Assembly (NCBI GenBank): GCA_017618625.1
Contig: JAFZTV010000094.1
Location: forward strand, 1-54,953
DNA length: 54,953 nt
Direction: 5' to 3'
Source: Bacteroidales bacterium
GTDB taxonomy: Bacteria; Bacteroidota; Bacteroidia; Bacteroidales; P3
The notes beneath the pieces were generated by a model that was not told where the DNA came from, did not search any database, and saw nothing but the letters and a program-made list of their open reading frames with translations. The position numbers and the translations under genes are program-made. How positions within the stretch are numbered: position 1 is the stretch's first letter; the number at the start of each line of letters is the position of its first letter. Shown piece by piece: positions 1 through 8,496 of the stretch.

Positions 1-2
1 AC

Positions 3-470
3 CTCGTCATACCAAACACTGTGACAGAAATCAAGCAGTATGCCTTCGAAGGCTGCAGCGGACTCACATCCATCACCATCCCCAACTCCGTCACATCCAT
101 CGGCGAAAGTGCCTTCGGTGGCTGCAGCGGCCTCACATCCGTCACCATACCCAACTCTGTCACCTCCATCGGCAACTACGCATTCGCTGGCTGCAGCGGC
201 CTCACAATTGTGAACTTCAATGCTACGAACTGCACCACAATGGGTAGTTCGGATTATCCAGTATTCGATGTATGCACAGCTCTTGCTACGTTAAATATCG
301 GTGACAATGTCACGAAAATTCCGAATTACGCCTTCTATCGCTGCAGCGGACTCACATCCGTTTATTACACAGGAGATGTTTCAGGTTGGTGCGGAATACT
401 TTTTCAAGGGGGGGGGCAACCCTTTATCTTACGCCCACAATCTGTACATAAACAATACTCTCGTCACTAA
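3..470 (+). CDS. BspA-like leucine-rich-repeat surface protein, 5'-partial fragment ending in a frameshift
   Basis: The frame is open from the window edge, so the true start lies upstream. It encodes tandem 23-residue repeats of the BspA/TpLRR (LRR_5) type, with the core [15 protein letters not shown] followed by an AF-GCS turn. Near its end comes the motif [11 protein letters not shown], which in this family normally continues into NPLxYAHNLYI. Here a run of nine G (408-416) throws the frame, and the frame closes at 470 after about 18 meaningless residues. The expected continuation is present in the next frame from 415. BspA-like proteins are surface adhesins or host-interaction proteins in oral and gut Bacteroidales. 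This fragment and 415-2445 are best read as one gene, either phase-variable, broken, or carrying a sequencing error. Confidence 0.8.
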   Translation, partial: LVIPNTVTEIKQYAFEGCSGLTSITIPNSVTSIGESAFGGCSGLTSVTIPNSVTSIGNYAFAGCSGLTIVNFNATNCTTMGSSDYPVFDVCTALATLNIGDNVTKIPNYAFYRCSGLTSVYYTGDVSGWCGILFQGGGQPFILRPQSVHKQYSRH

Positions 471-1200
471 TTTGGTTATTCCCAACAGCGTGACAGTAAT
501 CAAACAGTATGCTTTTTACGGTGCAACCTGCCTCACATCCGTCACCATCGGCAACTCCGTCACCTACATCGGCTCCAGCGCCTTCTCTGGCTGCACCGGC
601 CTTGAAAGTATAATTGTTGGATCAGGAAATACTGTATATGACAGCCGTAACAATTGCAATGCAATTATAGAAACTAGCACGAACACACTTATTTCGGGTT
701 GTAAAAATACGATTATCCCCAACTCCGTCACCTACATCGGCCCCGGCGCCTTCTATGGCTGCAGCGGCCTCACTTCCGTCACCTTCCCCAACTCCGTCAT
801 CGCCATCGGCTACTATGCCTTCTCTGACTGCAGCGGCCTCACATCCCTCACCATCCCCAACTCCGTCACCTACATCGGCGAATGGGCCTTCAGTAACTGC
901 AGCGGCCTCACAACTGTGAACTTCAATGCTACGAACTGCACCACAATGGGTATTTGGGATTATCCAGTATTCTATGGATGCACCGCTCTTGCTACGCTAA
1001 ATATCGGTGACAATGTCACGAAAATTCCGGATTATGCCTTCTATGGCTGCAGCGGCCTCACAGGAACTCTCACCATCCCCAACTCCGTCACCTCCATCGG
1101 CTCCAGCGCCTTCTCTGGCTGCAGCGGCCTCACATCCCTCACCATCCCCAACTCCGTCACCTCCATCAGCAACTACGCATTCTATAACTGCAGCGGCTTT
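21..1200 (+). repeat. 69-bp leucine-rich-repeat coding units
   Basis: Units of 69 bases (23 codons) recur through the LRR part of the surface protein, with near-constant words such as CTGCAGCGGCCTCAC and CCCAACTCCGTCACC. They are protein-coding repeats, interrupted by longer non-repeat inserts around 600-715, 905-1020 and 205-330. The insert containing [10 protein letters not shown] occurs twice (about 211-300 and 919-1008), so a block larger than one unit has been duplicated. Confidence 0.85.
408..416 (+). repeat. G9 homopolymer at the frameshift point of the BspA-like gene
   Basis: Nine consecutive G lie exactly where the reading frame changes. With eight G the codons read GGG GGG GGC AAC CCT and join the two frames as F-Q-G-G-G-N-P-L, matching the expected LRR protein sequence. 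A nine-G tract puts the gene in the off state. Such tracts are typical slipped-strand sites and also typical sequencing-error sites. Confidence 0.85.
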
Positions 1201-2445
1201 AATGAAATTCACTCATTAAATTCAGTACCTCCTACAGCATATAGTAATACATTCGGAGGTGTGCCAACAAACACACCTGTATATATACCCTGCGGCCGTT
1301 TGTCTTACTATACCGCCGCTGATGGTTGGTCAACCTTTACTAATTTCATCGAAAGCAGCGCTGCAACATTCTCGGCTGTATCAAATGACAACACAATGGG
1401 CTCCGTGCAGATTCTCACAATGCCGACTTGCACCAATCCGCAAGCTGTCGTCTATGCCGTCGCCAATAGCGGCTACCAGTTCGACCACTGGAGCGACAAC
1501 TCTACATCCAACCCCTACTCGCTGACGGTGAACGAGGATATGGAACTGACGGCTTACTTCTCGCCCATAGGAAGCCAACCCACTACCTATTACACCATCA
1601 CCGTATCGGCCAACGACGCTGAGATGGGCACCGTAACTGGTGGCGGTAGCTTCGCCGAAGGCACCACCACAACCATCACCGCGACAGCCAACAGCGGCTA
1701 CCACTTCGTGCAATGGCAGGACGGCAACACCGAGGCTTCACGCTCGATAACCGTAACTGCTGATGCCGAATACACCGCTTACTTCGCTGCCAACGGCATC
1801 AACTATTACACCATAACCGTCACTTCAGATGACGCTGAGATGGGCACCGTAACTGGTGGCGGCAGCTTTGCCGAAGGCACCACCACAACCATCACGGCTA
1901 CAGCCAACAGCGGCTACCACTTCGTGCAATGGCAAGATGGCAACACCGAGGCTTCGCGCTCCATCACCGTGACCGCTGACGCTGAATACACCGCTTACTT
2001 CGCAGCCAACGGCGCAAACGACTACACCATCACCGTGATAGCCCAAAATCCCTCGATGGGCAGCACGACGGGTAGCGGCACCTTCGCCTACGGCACCGCG
2101 ACCACCATCACGGCAGAACCCTACGAGGGCTACTACTTCGTGCAGTGGAACGACGGCAACACCCAGCGCATCCGCACCATCACAGTTACGGGCAACGCCA
2201 CCTATACCGCCTACTTCGACCGCTCGAACGGCATCGACGACATCACCTCCGACAACATCATGATTTACTCTCGCGGCAACGAGATAATAATTGAAGGTGC
2301 CGAAAACTCCGACGCCCTTATCTACGACGTCATGGGCCGCATCGTCCACAAAGGCCGCATCGAAGGCCCCATCCACGTAAACGCCATGGGCGTCTATATG
2401 GTGAAGATAGCCAACCATCCTTCCCACAAGGTAGTGGTGAAATAG
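415..2445 (+). CDS. BspA-like LRR / InlB-repeat protein with T9SS sorting domain (3' part of the frameshifted gene)
   Basis: Continuation of the LRR protein in the second frame. In order it has 23-residue LRR_5 repeats to about position 1200, a capping segment with PVYIPCG, one diverged and three typical InlB B-type (Listeria-Bacteroides) repeats (about 1381-2220) with YHFVQWxDGNT cores, and a C-terminal domain of about 70 residues from 2236. That last domain has the pattern of the Por/T9SS type A sorting domain: IYDVMGRIV, then GVYMVKI and a basic end. The protein is therefore probably exported and anchored by the type IX system. An ATG at 301 is in the same open frame, but residues before 415 are out-of-frame LRR sequence, so it is not a credible start. 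As written the piece has no start of its own; with one G fewer it fuses to 3-470. Confidence 0.8.
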   Translation, partial: GNPLSYAHNLYINNTLVTNLVIPNSVTVIKQYAFYGATCLTSVTIGNSVTYIGSSAFSGCTGLESIIVGSGNTVYDSRNNCNAIIETSTNTLISGCKNTIIPNSVTYIGPGAFYGCSGLTSVTFPNSVIAIGYYAFSDCSGLTSLTIPNSVTYIGEWAFSNCSGLTTVNFNATNCTTMGIWDYPVFYGCTALATLNIGDNVTKIPDYAFYGCSGLTGTLTIPNSVTSIGSSAFSGCSGLTSLTIPNSVTSISNYAFYNCSGFNEIHSLNSVPPTAYSNTFGGVPTNTPVYIPCGRLSYYTAADGWSTFTNFIESSAATFSAVSNDNTMGSVQILTMPTCTNPQAVVYAVANSGYQFDHWSDNSTSNPYSLTVNEDMELTAYFSPIGSQPTTYYTITVSANDAEMGTVTGGGSFAEGTTTTITATANSGYHFVQWQDGNTEASRSITVTADAEYTAYFAANGINYYTITVTSDDAEMGTVTGGGSFAEGTTTTITATANSGYHFVQWQDGNTEASRSITVTADAEYTAYFAANGANDYTITVIAQNPSMGSTTGSGTFAYGTATTITAEPYEGYYFVQWNDGNTQRIRTITVTGNATYTAYFDRSNGIDDITSDNIMIYSRGNEIIIEGAENSDALIYDVMGRIVHKGRIEGPIHVNAMGVYMVKIANHPSHKVVVK
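1600..2220 (+). repeat. Three InlB-type repeat units of about 216 bp, two nearly identical
   Basis: The word GACGCTGAGATGGGCACCGT occurs at 1615 and again at 1831, giving a period of 216 bases (72 codons). Units at about 1600-1815 and 1816-2031 are nearly identical in DNA; the third (about 2032-2220) is diverged. The similarity suggests recent duplication or gene conversion. Confidence 0.85.
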
Positions 2446-2490
2446 CTGATTCGCTTTCATAACGGGGCGTGGTTCCCGATTTCACTCCCA

Positions 2491-2526
2491 GCAAGCGGCG
2501 GATATGAAAATCTGCCGCTTGCTTTT
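2491..2526 (+). terminator. Rho-independent terminator after the BspA-like gene
   Basis: Inverted repeat GCAAGCGGC (2491-2499) and GCCGCTTGC (2514-2522), followed by TTTT. It lies 46 bases after the stop of the surface-protein gene and separates it from the lipid cluster. Confidence 0.8.
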
Positions 2527-2691
2527 GCAGTGTGCCGTGGGCGCTGTTTTATAGTTGATGATACGGGCTTGGCGGAGCATCAGGCAAAAAAAGGGGCATC
2601 GGAGGGCTGCAAAAGAGGAGTCAGAAGTCGGTTTTTGTCGAGAAAAAATTGCCTTTTGTCGATTTTAACACTCTAATTAAACTATTAGATG

Positions 2692-2699
2692 TAATTTTG
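2692..2699 (+). promoter_or_regulatory. Bacteroidota -7 box (TAATTTTG) before the acyltransferase gene
   Basis: TAATTTTG fits the TAnnTTTG consensus of the primary sigma factor. No clear TTTG box stands 19-21 bases upstream. Transcription would begin near 2705, downstream of the TTG codon at 2649, which argues that translation starts later, at GTG 2736. It would be the promoter of the 2736-9225 cluster. Confidence 0.5.
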
Positions 2700-2735
2700 C
2701 ATCTTCTTTTTGTTGAACAATTCAACACTTTTATT

Positions 2736-4067
2736 GTGTCAAAACGCTCATTATCATACAAATTATTCTGCCACTGGGTTGGCCTGCACCACCGCTTTTA
2801 CTACCCCCAACACACATATAACGGCATGGAACGCATCCCGGCCGACGGCAACGCCATCGTTATGGTGGGCAACCATCAGAACTGCATGATGGACCCCCTC
2901 AACGTCGAATACGCCCTCACCGACCGCAAAGCCTACTGCCTTGTGCGCGGCGACATATTCCGTGTCAACAAACTGTTTACAAAGTTCCTCCACTGGCTCG
3001 GCCTACTGCCTGTCAACCGCCTGAATTTCGAGGGTTTGCAGGGTTCAGGCAACGCCAAGGAGGCCAACAAGAACACCTTCAGCGACGCCCGTAAGTGGCT
3101 CATCCAGGGCAACACCTTGATTCTCTTTCCCGAAGCGGGGCATCAGAACAAACGCTGGCTGGGTTACTTCTCGCTGGGTTATCTGAACCTGGCCTTCGAG
3201 GCCGCCCAGGAAGCCGACTTTAAGAAAGAGGTGTATGTTATGCCATTCGGCCACCACTATGGCAACTACTTCCACTCTCGCTATGGATTTGTGCTGAACT
3301 TTGGCGAGCCCATAGCCCTGTCGCCCTACTACGACCGCTACCGCGAGAAGCCCCGCACCACCATGCGCGAGGTGAACGCACTGGTCGAGAAGCAGATAAG
3401 CTCGCTGATGCTCGACATACGCGACCTCGACCACTACGCCGCCATCGATGCACTGCGGGGCAGCGAGTTCGGCAAACAGTATGCCGTGAAACAGGGCGCC
3501 AACCCCAAACACCTTTCGGAGAAACTGCAAGCCGACAAGAAACTGGCGGCGGCGCTGCCGAAAGAGGCTAACGAACTGGACGAGCTGGAGAAGGTGGAGC
3601 GCGAGACCTTCGAGCTGGGTATGCGCGACTGGGTGCTGGCAAAAAAGCCCGGCGTGCTAAACCTCGCCTGCAGGATTGCCCTGCTTGTGCTCGGCGCACC
3701 GCTGGCACTGGCCTGTCTGCCCGCATGGGTTTACCTGCTGCTGCCGCGTATCATGTTCGGTAAAAAGATTAACGGTGCGGTGGACGACATGTTCCGCAGC
3801 ACCTGGCTTTTCGGCTTCGCCGTGCTGGTCATCTCGCCTCTCGTGTGGATACTGCCCGGCGTGATACTGCTATTCGTCAAATGGTGGATAGGCCTGGCCT
3901 ATCTCGCAGCGGTGCCGCTGATGGTTTGGTATCTCGTTGCCTACACCAAGCTGTGGCGCAAAACATGCGGCGTGTATCGCTTTGTGGCTCTCGGCAAGAA
4001 AGGCTGCGACCTCGCCGAACGTCGCGAAAAGGCTTTGGGGATAATATACGACAGAACAGAGCGTTAA
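2736..4067 (+). CDS. Membrane-associated PlsC-like acyltransferase
   Basis: About 443 residues. The N-terminal half is a glycerol-phosphate-acyltransferase-like domain: NHQNCMMDPL corresponds to the catalytic His-Asp motif, with five residues between H and D instead of the classical four; GLLPVNRLNF and LFPEAGHQNKRW are the later acceptor-site motifs. The C-terminal third has two to three hydrophobic segments (about residues 310-415), so it sits in the inner membrane. The open frame reaches a TTG at 2649, but the -7 box at 2692-2699 lies inside that extension and no ATG is suitably placed, so GTG at 2736 is preferred. It ends 44 bases before the ketosynthase. I infer that it moves the product of the following enzymes onto a lipid; general phospholipid synthesis is the alternative. 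Confidence 0.8.
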   Translation: MSKRSLSYKLFCHWVGLHHRFYYPQHTYNGMERIPADGNAIVMVGNHQNCMMDPLNVEYALTDRKAYCLVRGDIFRVNKLFTKFLHWLGLLPVNRLNFEGLQGSGNAKEANKNTFSDARKWLIQGNTLILFPEAGHQNKRWLGYFSLGYLNLAFEAAQEADFKKEVYVMPFGHHYGNYFHSRYGFVLNFGEPIALSPYYDRYREKPRTTMREVNALVEKQISSLMLDIRDLDHYAAIDALRGSEFGKQYAVKQGANPKHLSEKLQADKKLAAALPKEANELDELEKVERETFELGMRDWVLAKKPGVLNLACRIALLVLGAPLALACLPAWVYLLLPRIMFGKKINGAVDDMFRSTWLFGFAVLVISPLVWILPGVILLFVKWWIGLAYLAAVPLMVWYLVAYTKLWRKTCGVYRFVALGKKGCDLAERREKALGIIYDRTER

Positions 4068-4111
4068 CAAAATACATCGAACTTTCAAATATCTAACTCA
4101 CCCTACATATT

Positions 4112-5350
4112 ATGGAAAACAAAGAACGCAGAGTTGTTATCACAGGCATGGGCATCTGGTCGTGCCTCGGCACAACCCTTGAAGAAGTGAAAGACTCACT
4201 CTACCATGGATATTCCGGCATCATATTTGCACCCGAGCGCAAGGAGATGGGCTTTGAGTCGGGCTTGACCGCCTACGTCAAACAGCCCGAGCTGAAAGGG
4301 CTCGTTGACCGCGCCCACCGTGTGTTCATGCCCGAAGAGGCTCAATATGCCTACATGGCCACCGTCGATGCCATGAAGATGGCGGGACTGGACGAGGAAT
4401 ACATGGAGAAGCACGACGTAGGCCTGCTTTACGGCAACGACAGCAGCGCCGACGCAGTGGTCAAGAGCGTGGACACCATGCGCAACAAGAAGAGCACCCA
4501 CCTGGTGGGCTCGGGAGCCATATTCCAGTCGATGAACTCGACGGTCACCATGAATCTGGGCTGCCTGTTCAAACTGCGCGGCATCAACATGACAGTCAGC
4601 GCTGCCTGCGCCAGCGGCTCGCACGCCATAGGCCTCGGAAGCCTGCTTATCAAATGGGGCTTGCAGGACTGCATAGTATGTGGTGGAGCACAGGAGGTGA
4701 ACCCCTACTCTATCGGCAGCTTCGACGGCATCGGCGCCTTCTCGAAACGCGAGAACGAACCCGCCAAAGCCTCACGCCCATTCGACGCACAACGCGACGG
4801 CCTTGTGCCTGGCGGCGGTGCCGCAACGGTAATCATCGAGAGTTACGAATCGGCCATGCGCCGCGGTGCTCCCATCATTGCCGAGGTCATGGGTTACGGC
4901 TTCTCGTCGAACGGCGACCATATCTCATCGCCAAACGTTGACGGCCCGCGCAAATCGCTCCTTATGGCATTGGAGCAGAGCGGCGTGTCGAAAGACATGA
5001 TTGGCTACATCAACGCCCACGCCACCTCGACACACGTAGGCGACACCAACGAGGCGAAAGCCATCTACTCGGTGTTTGGCAACAACATGCCGCCCGTCAC
5101 CTCAACCAAGGGACAGACGGGTCACGAGATGTGGATGGCCGGCGCCAGCGAGGTGATATACTCCATACTTATGATGAAAAACAACTTCATAGCCGCCAAC
5201 CTCAACTACGAATACGGCGACGAAGACACCGGCAAACTGAACATCCCCGCATACCGTCTGGACAACCACCCGTTCGACCTGTTCCTCTCGAACAGCTTCG
5301 GCTTCGGCGGCACCAATTCGACACTGGTGATAAAAGACTGGAAGGAATGA
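4112..5350 (+). CDS. Beta-ketoacyl-ACP synthase (KAS I/II-like)
   Basis: A 412-residue condensing enzyme of the FabB/FabF fold and usual length. The nucleophile cysteine is in VSAACASGSHAIGLG. The two catalytic histidines are in NAHATSTHVGDTNE and TKGQTGHEMWMAGASE, and the C-terminal FGFGGTNS loop is intact, so the enzyme should be active. It elongates an acyl-ACP with malonyl-ACP. The next genes encode an ACP, dehydratases and a reductase, which points to a dedicated pathway rather than housekeeping fatty acid synthesis. There is only one ketosynthase and no chain-length-factor partner, unlike classical aryl polyene and flexirubin loci. The stop codon is the first three bases of a spacer repeat (5348-5379). 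Confidence 0.88.
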   Translation: MENKERRVVITGMGIWSCLGTTLEEVKDSLYHGYSGIIFAPERKEMGFESGLTAYVKQPELKGLVDRAHRVFMPEEAQYAYMATVDAMKMAGLDEEYMEKHDVGLLYGNDSSADAVVKSVDTMRNKKSTHLVGSGAIFQSMNSTVTMNLGCLFKLRGINMTVSAACASGSHAIGLGSLLIKWGLQDCIVCGGAQEVNPYSIGSFDGIGAFSKRENEPAKASRPFDAQRDGLVPGGGAATVIIESYESAMRRGAPIIAEVMGYGFSSNGDHISSPNVDGPRKSLLMALEQSGVSKDMIGYINAHATSTHVGDTNEAKAIYSVFGNNMPPVTSTKGQTGHEMWMAGASEVIYSILMMKNNFIAANLNYEYGDEDTGKLNIPAYRLDNHPFDLFLSNSFGFGGTNSTLVIKDWKE

Positions 5351-5379
5351 TGGTCGGTGGTCAGTGATTAGTGGTCAGC
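5348..5379 (+). repeat. AGTGGTCA-type spacer repeat carrying a stop codon
   Basis: Two to three imperfect copies of the word GTGGTCAGTG/GATTAGTGGTCAG. The first TGA is the ketosynthase stop. Same family as 6507, 33851, 36153, 50824 and 52841. Confidence 0.7.
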
Positions 5380-5390
5380 AACCTTTTAAA

Positions 5391-5420
5391 TAAACATATC
5401 AACATTAAACATATCAACAA
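5391..5420 (+). repeat. ACATATCAAC-type spacer before the ACP gene
   Basis: Two copies of AAACATATCAAC separated by ATT, 12 bases before the ACP start. The reverse complement of the same word family precedes yggS (15798-15830). Confidence 0.65.
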
Positions 5421-5431
5421 ATAGAAATACC

Positions 5432-5674
5432 ATGGAAAAAGAAGAAATGATTAAGAAAATGGTGTCAATTCTGGCATCTGAATTTGAAGTAGAAGAAGAG
5501 TTAATCACCCCTGAAGCCAATATCAAAGAGACTATGCACCTCGACAGCCTCAGCCTGGTCGATATGGTAGGACTTGTTGAGGAAGAGTTCGGCGTGGAAA
5601 TCAAGACTGCCGACCTGCCCAGCATCAAGACCTTCGCCGACCTCTACGAATACGTCTTCACCAACCAAAAATGA
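5432..5674 (+). CDS. Acyl carrier protein
   Basis: An 80-residue acidic protein with the helix-2 motif LDSLSLVDMV, whose first serine (after Asp) is the phosphopantetheine attachment site. The length and the EEEFGVEI helix-3 pattern are standard for ACP. It lies between the ketosynthase and the first hot-dog dehydratase and overlaps the latter by the ATGA at 5671-5674, so the two are translationally coupled. It should carry the growing chain for this cluster, distinct from the housekeeping AcpP. Confidence 0.9.
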   Translation: MEKEEMIKKMVSILASEFEVEEELITPEANIKETMHLDSLSLVDMVGLVEEEFGVEIKTADLPSIKTFADLYEYVFTNQK

Positions 5675-6081
5675 CCATCGACGACGTCACAAGCCTCATT
5701 CCACAGCGGCCACCCATCCTTGTGGTGGACCGCTTTGAATGTGGCGATGAGGAGTCCTGTACCACCGAACTCGTCATCCGCGAAAACAATATGTTCCTCT
5801 CCGACGGACGTATGGCCGCCGAAGGCATCATTGAACATATAGCACAAACCGCAGCCGCCTACATAGGCTACCGCCGCAAACTGGCCGGCGAAGAGGTGAA
5901 CCTCGGTTTTATCGGCGACATAAAGAAGTGCGCCATTGCCGAGACAATGCCAGCCGTAGGTCAAACCATAAAGACCACCATGAGGGTAGTATCTCAAGTT
6001 GGCGGAATCACCATGATTGCGGCGGAAAGCAAAGTGGACGACGTCACGGTACTTTCTTGCAGAATGAAACTGGCAAACTGA
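5671..6081 (+). CDS. ApeP-like hot-dog fold 3-hydroxyacyl-ACP dehydratase subunit
   Basis: A 136-residue hot-dog protein beginning with the N-terminal motif LIPQRPPILVVDRF seen in FabZ and ApeP-like dehydratases. The usual GHFPGxPxxPG active-site segment is absent. In its place is DGRMAAEGIIEHIAQTAAAYIG, close in pattern to ApeP proteins of aryl polyene clusters (E..AQ helix). From published work on aryl polyene synthesis, ApeP works in a complex with the FabZ-like ApeI; a FabZ-like partner is present here at 6580-6927. It probably takes part in dehydration that leaves a 2,3-double bond. It overlaps the ACP gene by four bases and is followed two bases later by the thioesterase gene. Confidence 0.75.
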   Translation: MTIDDVTSLIPQRPPILVVDRFECGDEESCTTELVIRENNMFLSDGRMAAEGIIEHIAQTAAAYIGYRRKLAGEEVNLGFIGDIKKCAIAETMPAVGQTIKTTMRVVSQVGGITMIAAESKVDDVTVLSCRMKLAN

Positions 6082-6083
6082 AT

Positions 6084-6509
6084 ATGATTCTCTCCGCAAC
6101 ATACGAAAAAATAATTCCCTTCCGCGACTTCGACTCTCTGGGAGTGTTGTGGCACGGGAACTACGTGGCCTATATGGAAGAGGCTCGCGAGGCTTTTCTG
6201 AGGAAATTCGAATTGCATCAAATTCAACTGGGCATAGGGGAATACATACTGCCGGTAACGCATGTGGACATCCGATACAAAGGGGCTTTCGTGTATGGCG
6301 ATTCCGCCATCATAACCGTTGAATACCTCCCGTGCAAAAGGGCTCGGGTGGACCTGTCGTACAAGTTCTACCGTAAAAGCGACAACTTCCTGATGACCGA
6401 AGCCATAACCACACACCACTTCTTCAACCCCACCACAAAACAGGTGGCCGTGAACCGCCTCGATTTCTACAAAGAATGGCAGGAGAAATGGAAAGTATTT
6501 GAGAGGTAG
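6084..6509 (+). CDS. Acyl-CoA/acyl-ACP thioesterase, 4HBT (YbgC-like) family
   Basis: About 141 residues. The motif FRDFDSLGVLWHGNYVAYME carries the Asp (FDSLG) and the HGNY signature of 4-hydroxybenzoyl-CoA-type thioesterases. The frame stays open upstream to 5928, but that part overlaps the dehydratase gene; ATG at 6084, two bases after its stop, is the natural start. It likely releases the finished acyl chain from the ACP, or removes stalled chains. Aryl polyene and flexirubin loci also carry a thioesterase of this family. The stop TAG is the first three bases of a spacer repeat (6507-6524). Confidence 0.82.
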   Translation: MILSATYEKIIPFRDFDSLGVLWHGNYVAYMEEAREAFLRKFELHQIQLGIGEYILPVTHVDIRYKGAFVYGDSAIITVEYLPCKRARVDLSYKFYRKSDNFLMTEAITTHHFFNPTTKQVAVNRLDFYKEWQEKWKVFER

Positions 6510-6524
6510 TGGTCAGTGGCTAGG
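6507..6524 (+). repeat. AGTGGTCA-type spacer repeat carrying a stop codon
   Basis: TAGTGGTCAGTGGCTAGG directly after the thioesterase; its TAG is the stop codon. Confidence 0.65.
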
Positions 6525-6579
6525 TATTTTCATATTCACAATTCTGCGATTAATTTAAAATCCCCAAAATCATCATCCT

Positions 6580-6927
6580 TTGCAATTAAAAGACTCTCTA
6601 TATAAGATTGAATCTCAGAATGGCGGCGGCCAGTTCGACATACTGATGCTCGAAGGCCATCCTGTCTATGAAGGCCACTTTCCCGGTCAGCCCATAACAC
6701 CAGGCGTGCTCACGCTGGCGATGGTGCGCGAATGTGCCGAGCTGCTGACTCAAAAGCCCCTCTCCTACTCCGCCATCAAGAGCTGTCGCTTCGTTGCAAT
6801 GGTTAAACCTGGCGACCGACTGAAACTCGATATCGAGCTTTCATCAACAGATTGCGGGTATCAAATCAAAGCCAACATCACCGACCACGACGGCAACTCA
6901 CGCCTGCAACTGGAGGGATGTCTTTAG
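6580..6927 (+). CDS. FabZ/ApeI-like 3-hydroxyacyl-ACP dehydratase
   Basis: A 115-residue hot-dog protein with the dehydratase signature YEGHFPGQPITPGVL, including the catalytic His, and the later FVAMVKPGDRL strand. It dehydrates 3-hydroxyacyl-ACP to 2-enoyl-ACP. With the ApeP-like protein at 5671-6081 it makes a plausible dehydratase pair. No in-frame ATG precedes the conserved region, so the start is TTG at 6580; the protein start LQLKDSLYKIES fits the family. Shorter than housekeeping FabZ (about 140-150 residues), as ApeI-like proteins are. A 70-base gap separates it from the thioesterase gene. Confidence 0.8.
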   Translation: MQLKDSLYKIESQNGGGQFDILMLEGHPVYEGHFPGQPITPGVLTLAMVRECAELLTQKPLSYSAIKSCRFVAMVKPGDRLKLDIELSSTDCGYQIKANITDHDGNSRLQLEGCL

Positions 6928-6999
6928 GTTCTAGTTTCTGGTTTCAAACCAACCACTAACAATTCACATCTTCACAGGCAACCAAACTAAAATTACGAC

Positions 7000-8454
7000 T
7001 TGTACGACACAATAATCATAGGAGGCGGCTATGCGGGGTTGTCCTGCGGAGTAATCCTGGCCAAGGCCGGACAGAAAGTGTGTGTGCTTGAGAAAGGCCG
7101 TGTGCTGGGTGGCGCTTTCCAATGCTTCCAACGCTCCGGGTTGAGGCTCGACACAGGTTTCCACTATGTGGGCGGCGTTTCGGAGGGTGAAATAATGCAC
7201 CCCATGTTGGAGCTGTTAGGGCTTTCCGACCTGCCGTGGGTGCAGCTCGACGAAGATTTTATCGAGGTTCATATTGACGGCGAGACCTATCACCTCCGCT
7301 GTGGCTACGACCGTTTCGCCGAAAGCCTTACCAGACAGTTCCCCTCGGAGAAGGCTGGAATAGATGCATTGGTTGAAACGATGCGCGACATAGCCGAACA
7401 TATATACCAGTCGGTAGAAAACACATCAGGCTATGAGAACAAGCTCATGCAGATACCCGCAAAGGCGTGGATTGACGAGCATTTCAGCGACCCGCTTCTA
7501 ACGAAGCTCCTATGTGCCAACGCAGTCACCACCGACCTTACGCCCGACCTACCGCTATATTCATTCATCCAGTCGCTCAACTCGTTCGTACAGCACTCAT
7601 ACCGCATAGAAGGAGGCGGAAACACGATAACAGCGCGGCTACGGGATAACATAACAGCACTTGGAGGCGAGGTGCGAACCGGTTGCGAAGTGACCGCCTT
7701 TCACGACGACGGCGAAGGAAACATTGCCTCGGTTGAATGTAAAAACGGAGAAGTGCTTGCCGCACGGCAGTTCATCTCGACCATACACCCGGCCATCAGC
7801 GTGGCCCTCATGCCTGAATGTCCACAGATACGAGGCATCTACCGCCGACGGTTCTCACGTATGCCCAACTCACGAGGCATATTCACGGTACAGCTCGCCA
7901 TCAAGCCTGACACCATTCCCTACCGCAACCACGTAATCAGCCTGCTCGGCAGCGACGACCCATGGAATACCGACTACGGCGCAGCATCGCCTGTAGAGAA
8001 CCTGCTTATCAACTTCAACGTACCGCAAAAGAAGGACAGCCCGTTTGCCGACAATATAGACCTGCTAACACCTATGGAATACAGCGCGGTGGAGCAGTGG
8101 AGCGAGAGCCGAATCGGGCATCGTCCAGAGGAATACCGTGCGTTTAAAGAAGCCAAAGCGCAAGAGTGCATAGAAATGGCGGCGAAGGAGATTCCCGGCC
8201 TCAAAGAGAGTATAACAGCCGTCTATACCAGCACCCCCCTCACCTACCGCGACTACACGGGCACCGTAGGCGGTTCGGCATACGGCATAAGCAAGCAGTC
8301 GTCGGCAATAGCCGGTGGCATGCTCTCACCCATGACACCGTTCAAAAACATGTTCTTCGCCGGACAGAGCCTGATGCTGCACGGAATGTTAGGCGTCGGC
8401 ATGACCTCCATCCTGGTGACAAACATAGTAAAGAAAATGGCGGACAGTCAATAA
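7000..8454 (+). CDS. CrtI/phytoene-desaturase-like FAD-dependent oxidoreductase
   Basis: A 484-residue flavoprotein. The N-terminus has the FAD-binding dinucleotide fold IIIGGGYAGLSCG followed by VLEKGRVLGGAFQ. The C-terminus has FFAGQSLMLHGMLGVGMTS, the second FAD-contact motif of phytoene desaturase and retinol saturase relatives. Members oxidise, reduce or isomerise conjugated double bonds. Flexirubin-type clusters in Bacteroidota include such an enzyme, so here it probably modifies the polyene or unsaturated chain; the exact reaction cannot be read from sequence. The start is TTG at 7000, because the Rossmann strand begins at the fourth codon and no ATG is available. It is 42 bases before FabG. 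Confidence 0.82.
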   Translation: MYDTIIIGGGYAGLSCGVILAKAGQKVCVLEKGRVLGGAFQCFQRSGLRLDTGFHYVGGVSEGEIMHPMLELLGLSDLPWVQLDEDFIEVHIDGETYHLRCGYDRFAESLTRQFPSEKAGIDALVETMRDIAEHIYQSVENTSGYENKLMQIPAKAWIDEHFSDPLLTKLLCANAVTTDLTPDLPLYSFIQSLNSFVQHSYRIEGGGNTITARLRDNITALGGEVRTGCEVTAFHDDGEGNIASVECKNGEVLAARQFISTIHPAISVALMPECPQIRGIYRRRFSRMPNSRGIFTVQLAIKPDTIPYRNHVISLLGSDDPWNTDYGAASPVENLLINFNVPQKKDSPFADNIDLLTPMEYSAVEQWSESRIGHRPEEYRAFKEAKAQECIEMAAKEIPGLKESITAVYTSTPLTYRDYTGTVGGSAYGISKQSSAIAGGMLSPMTPFKNMFFAGQSLMLHGMLGVGMTSILVTNIVKKMADSQ

Positions 8455-8496
8455 CTTGAAGACATTATCACAACTCACGACATTCAATTGCAATAT

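Noticed and set aside
1600..2220. CRISPR-like direct repeats
   Set aside because: The repeats are in-frame protein domains of 216 bp with no spacers; the 51-bp and 69-bp repeats are likewise coding.
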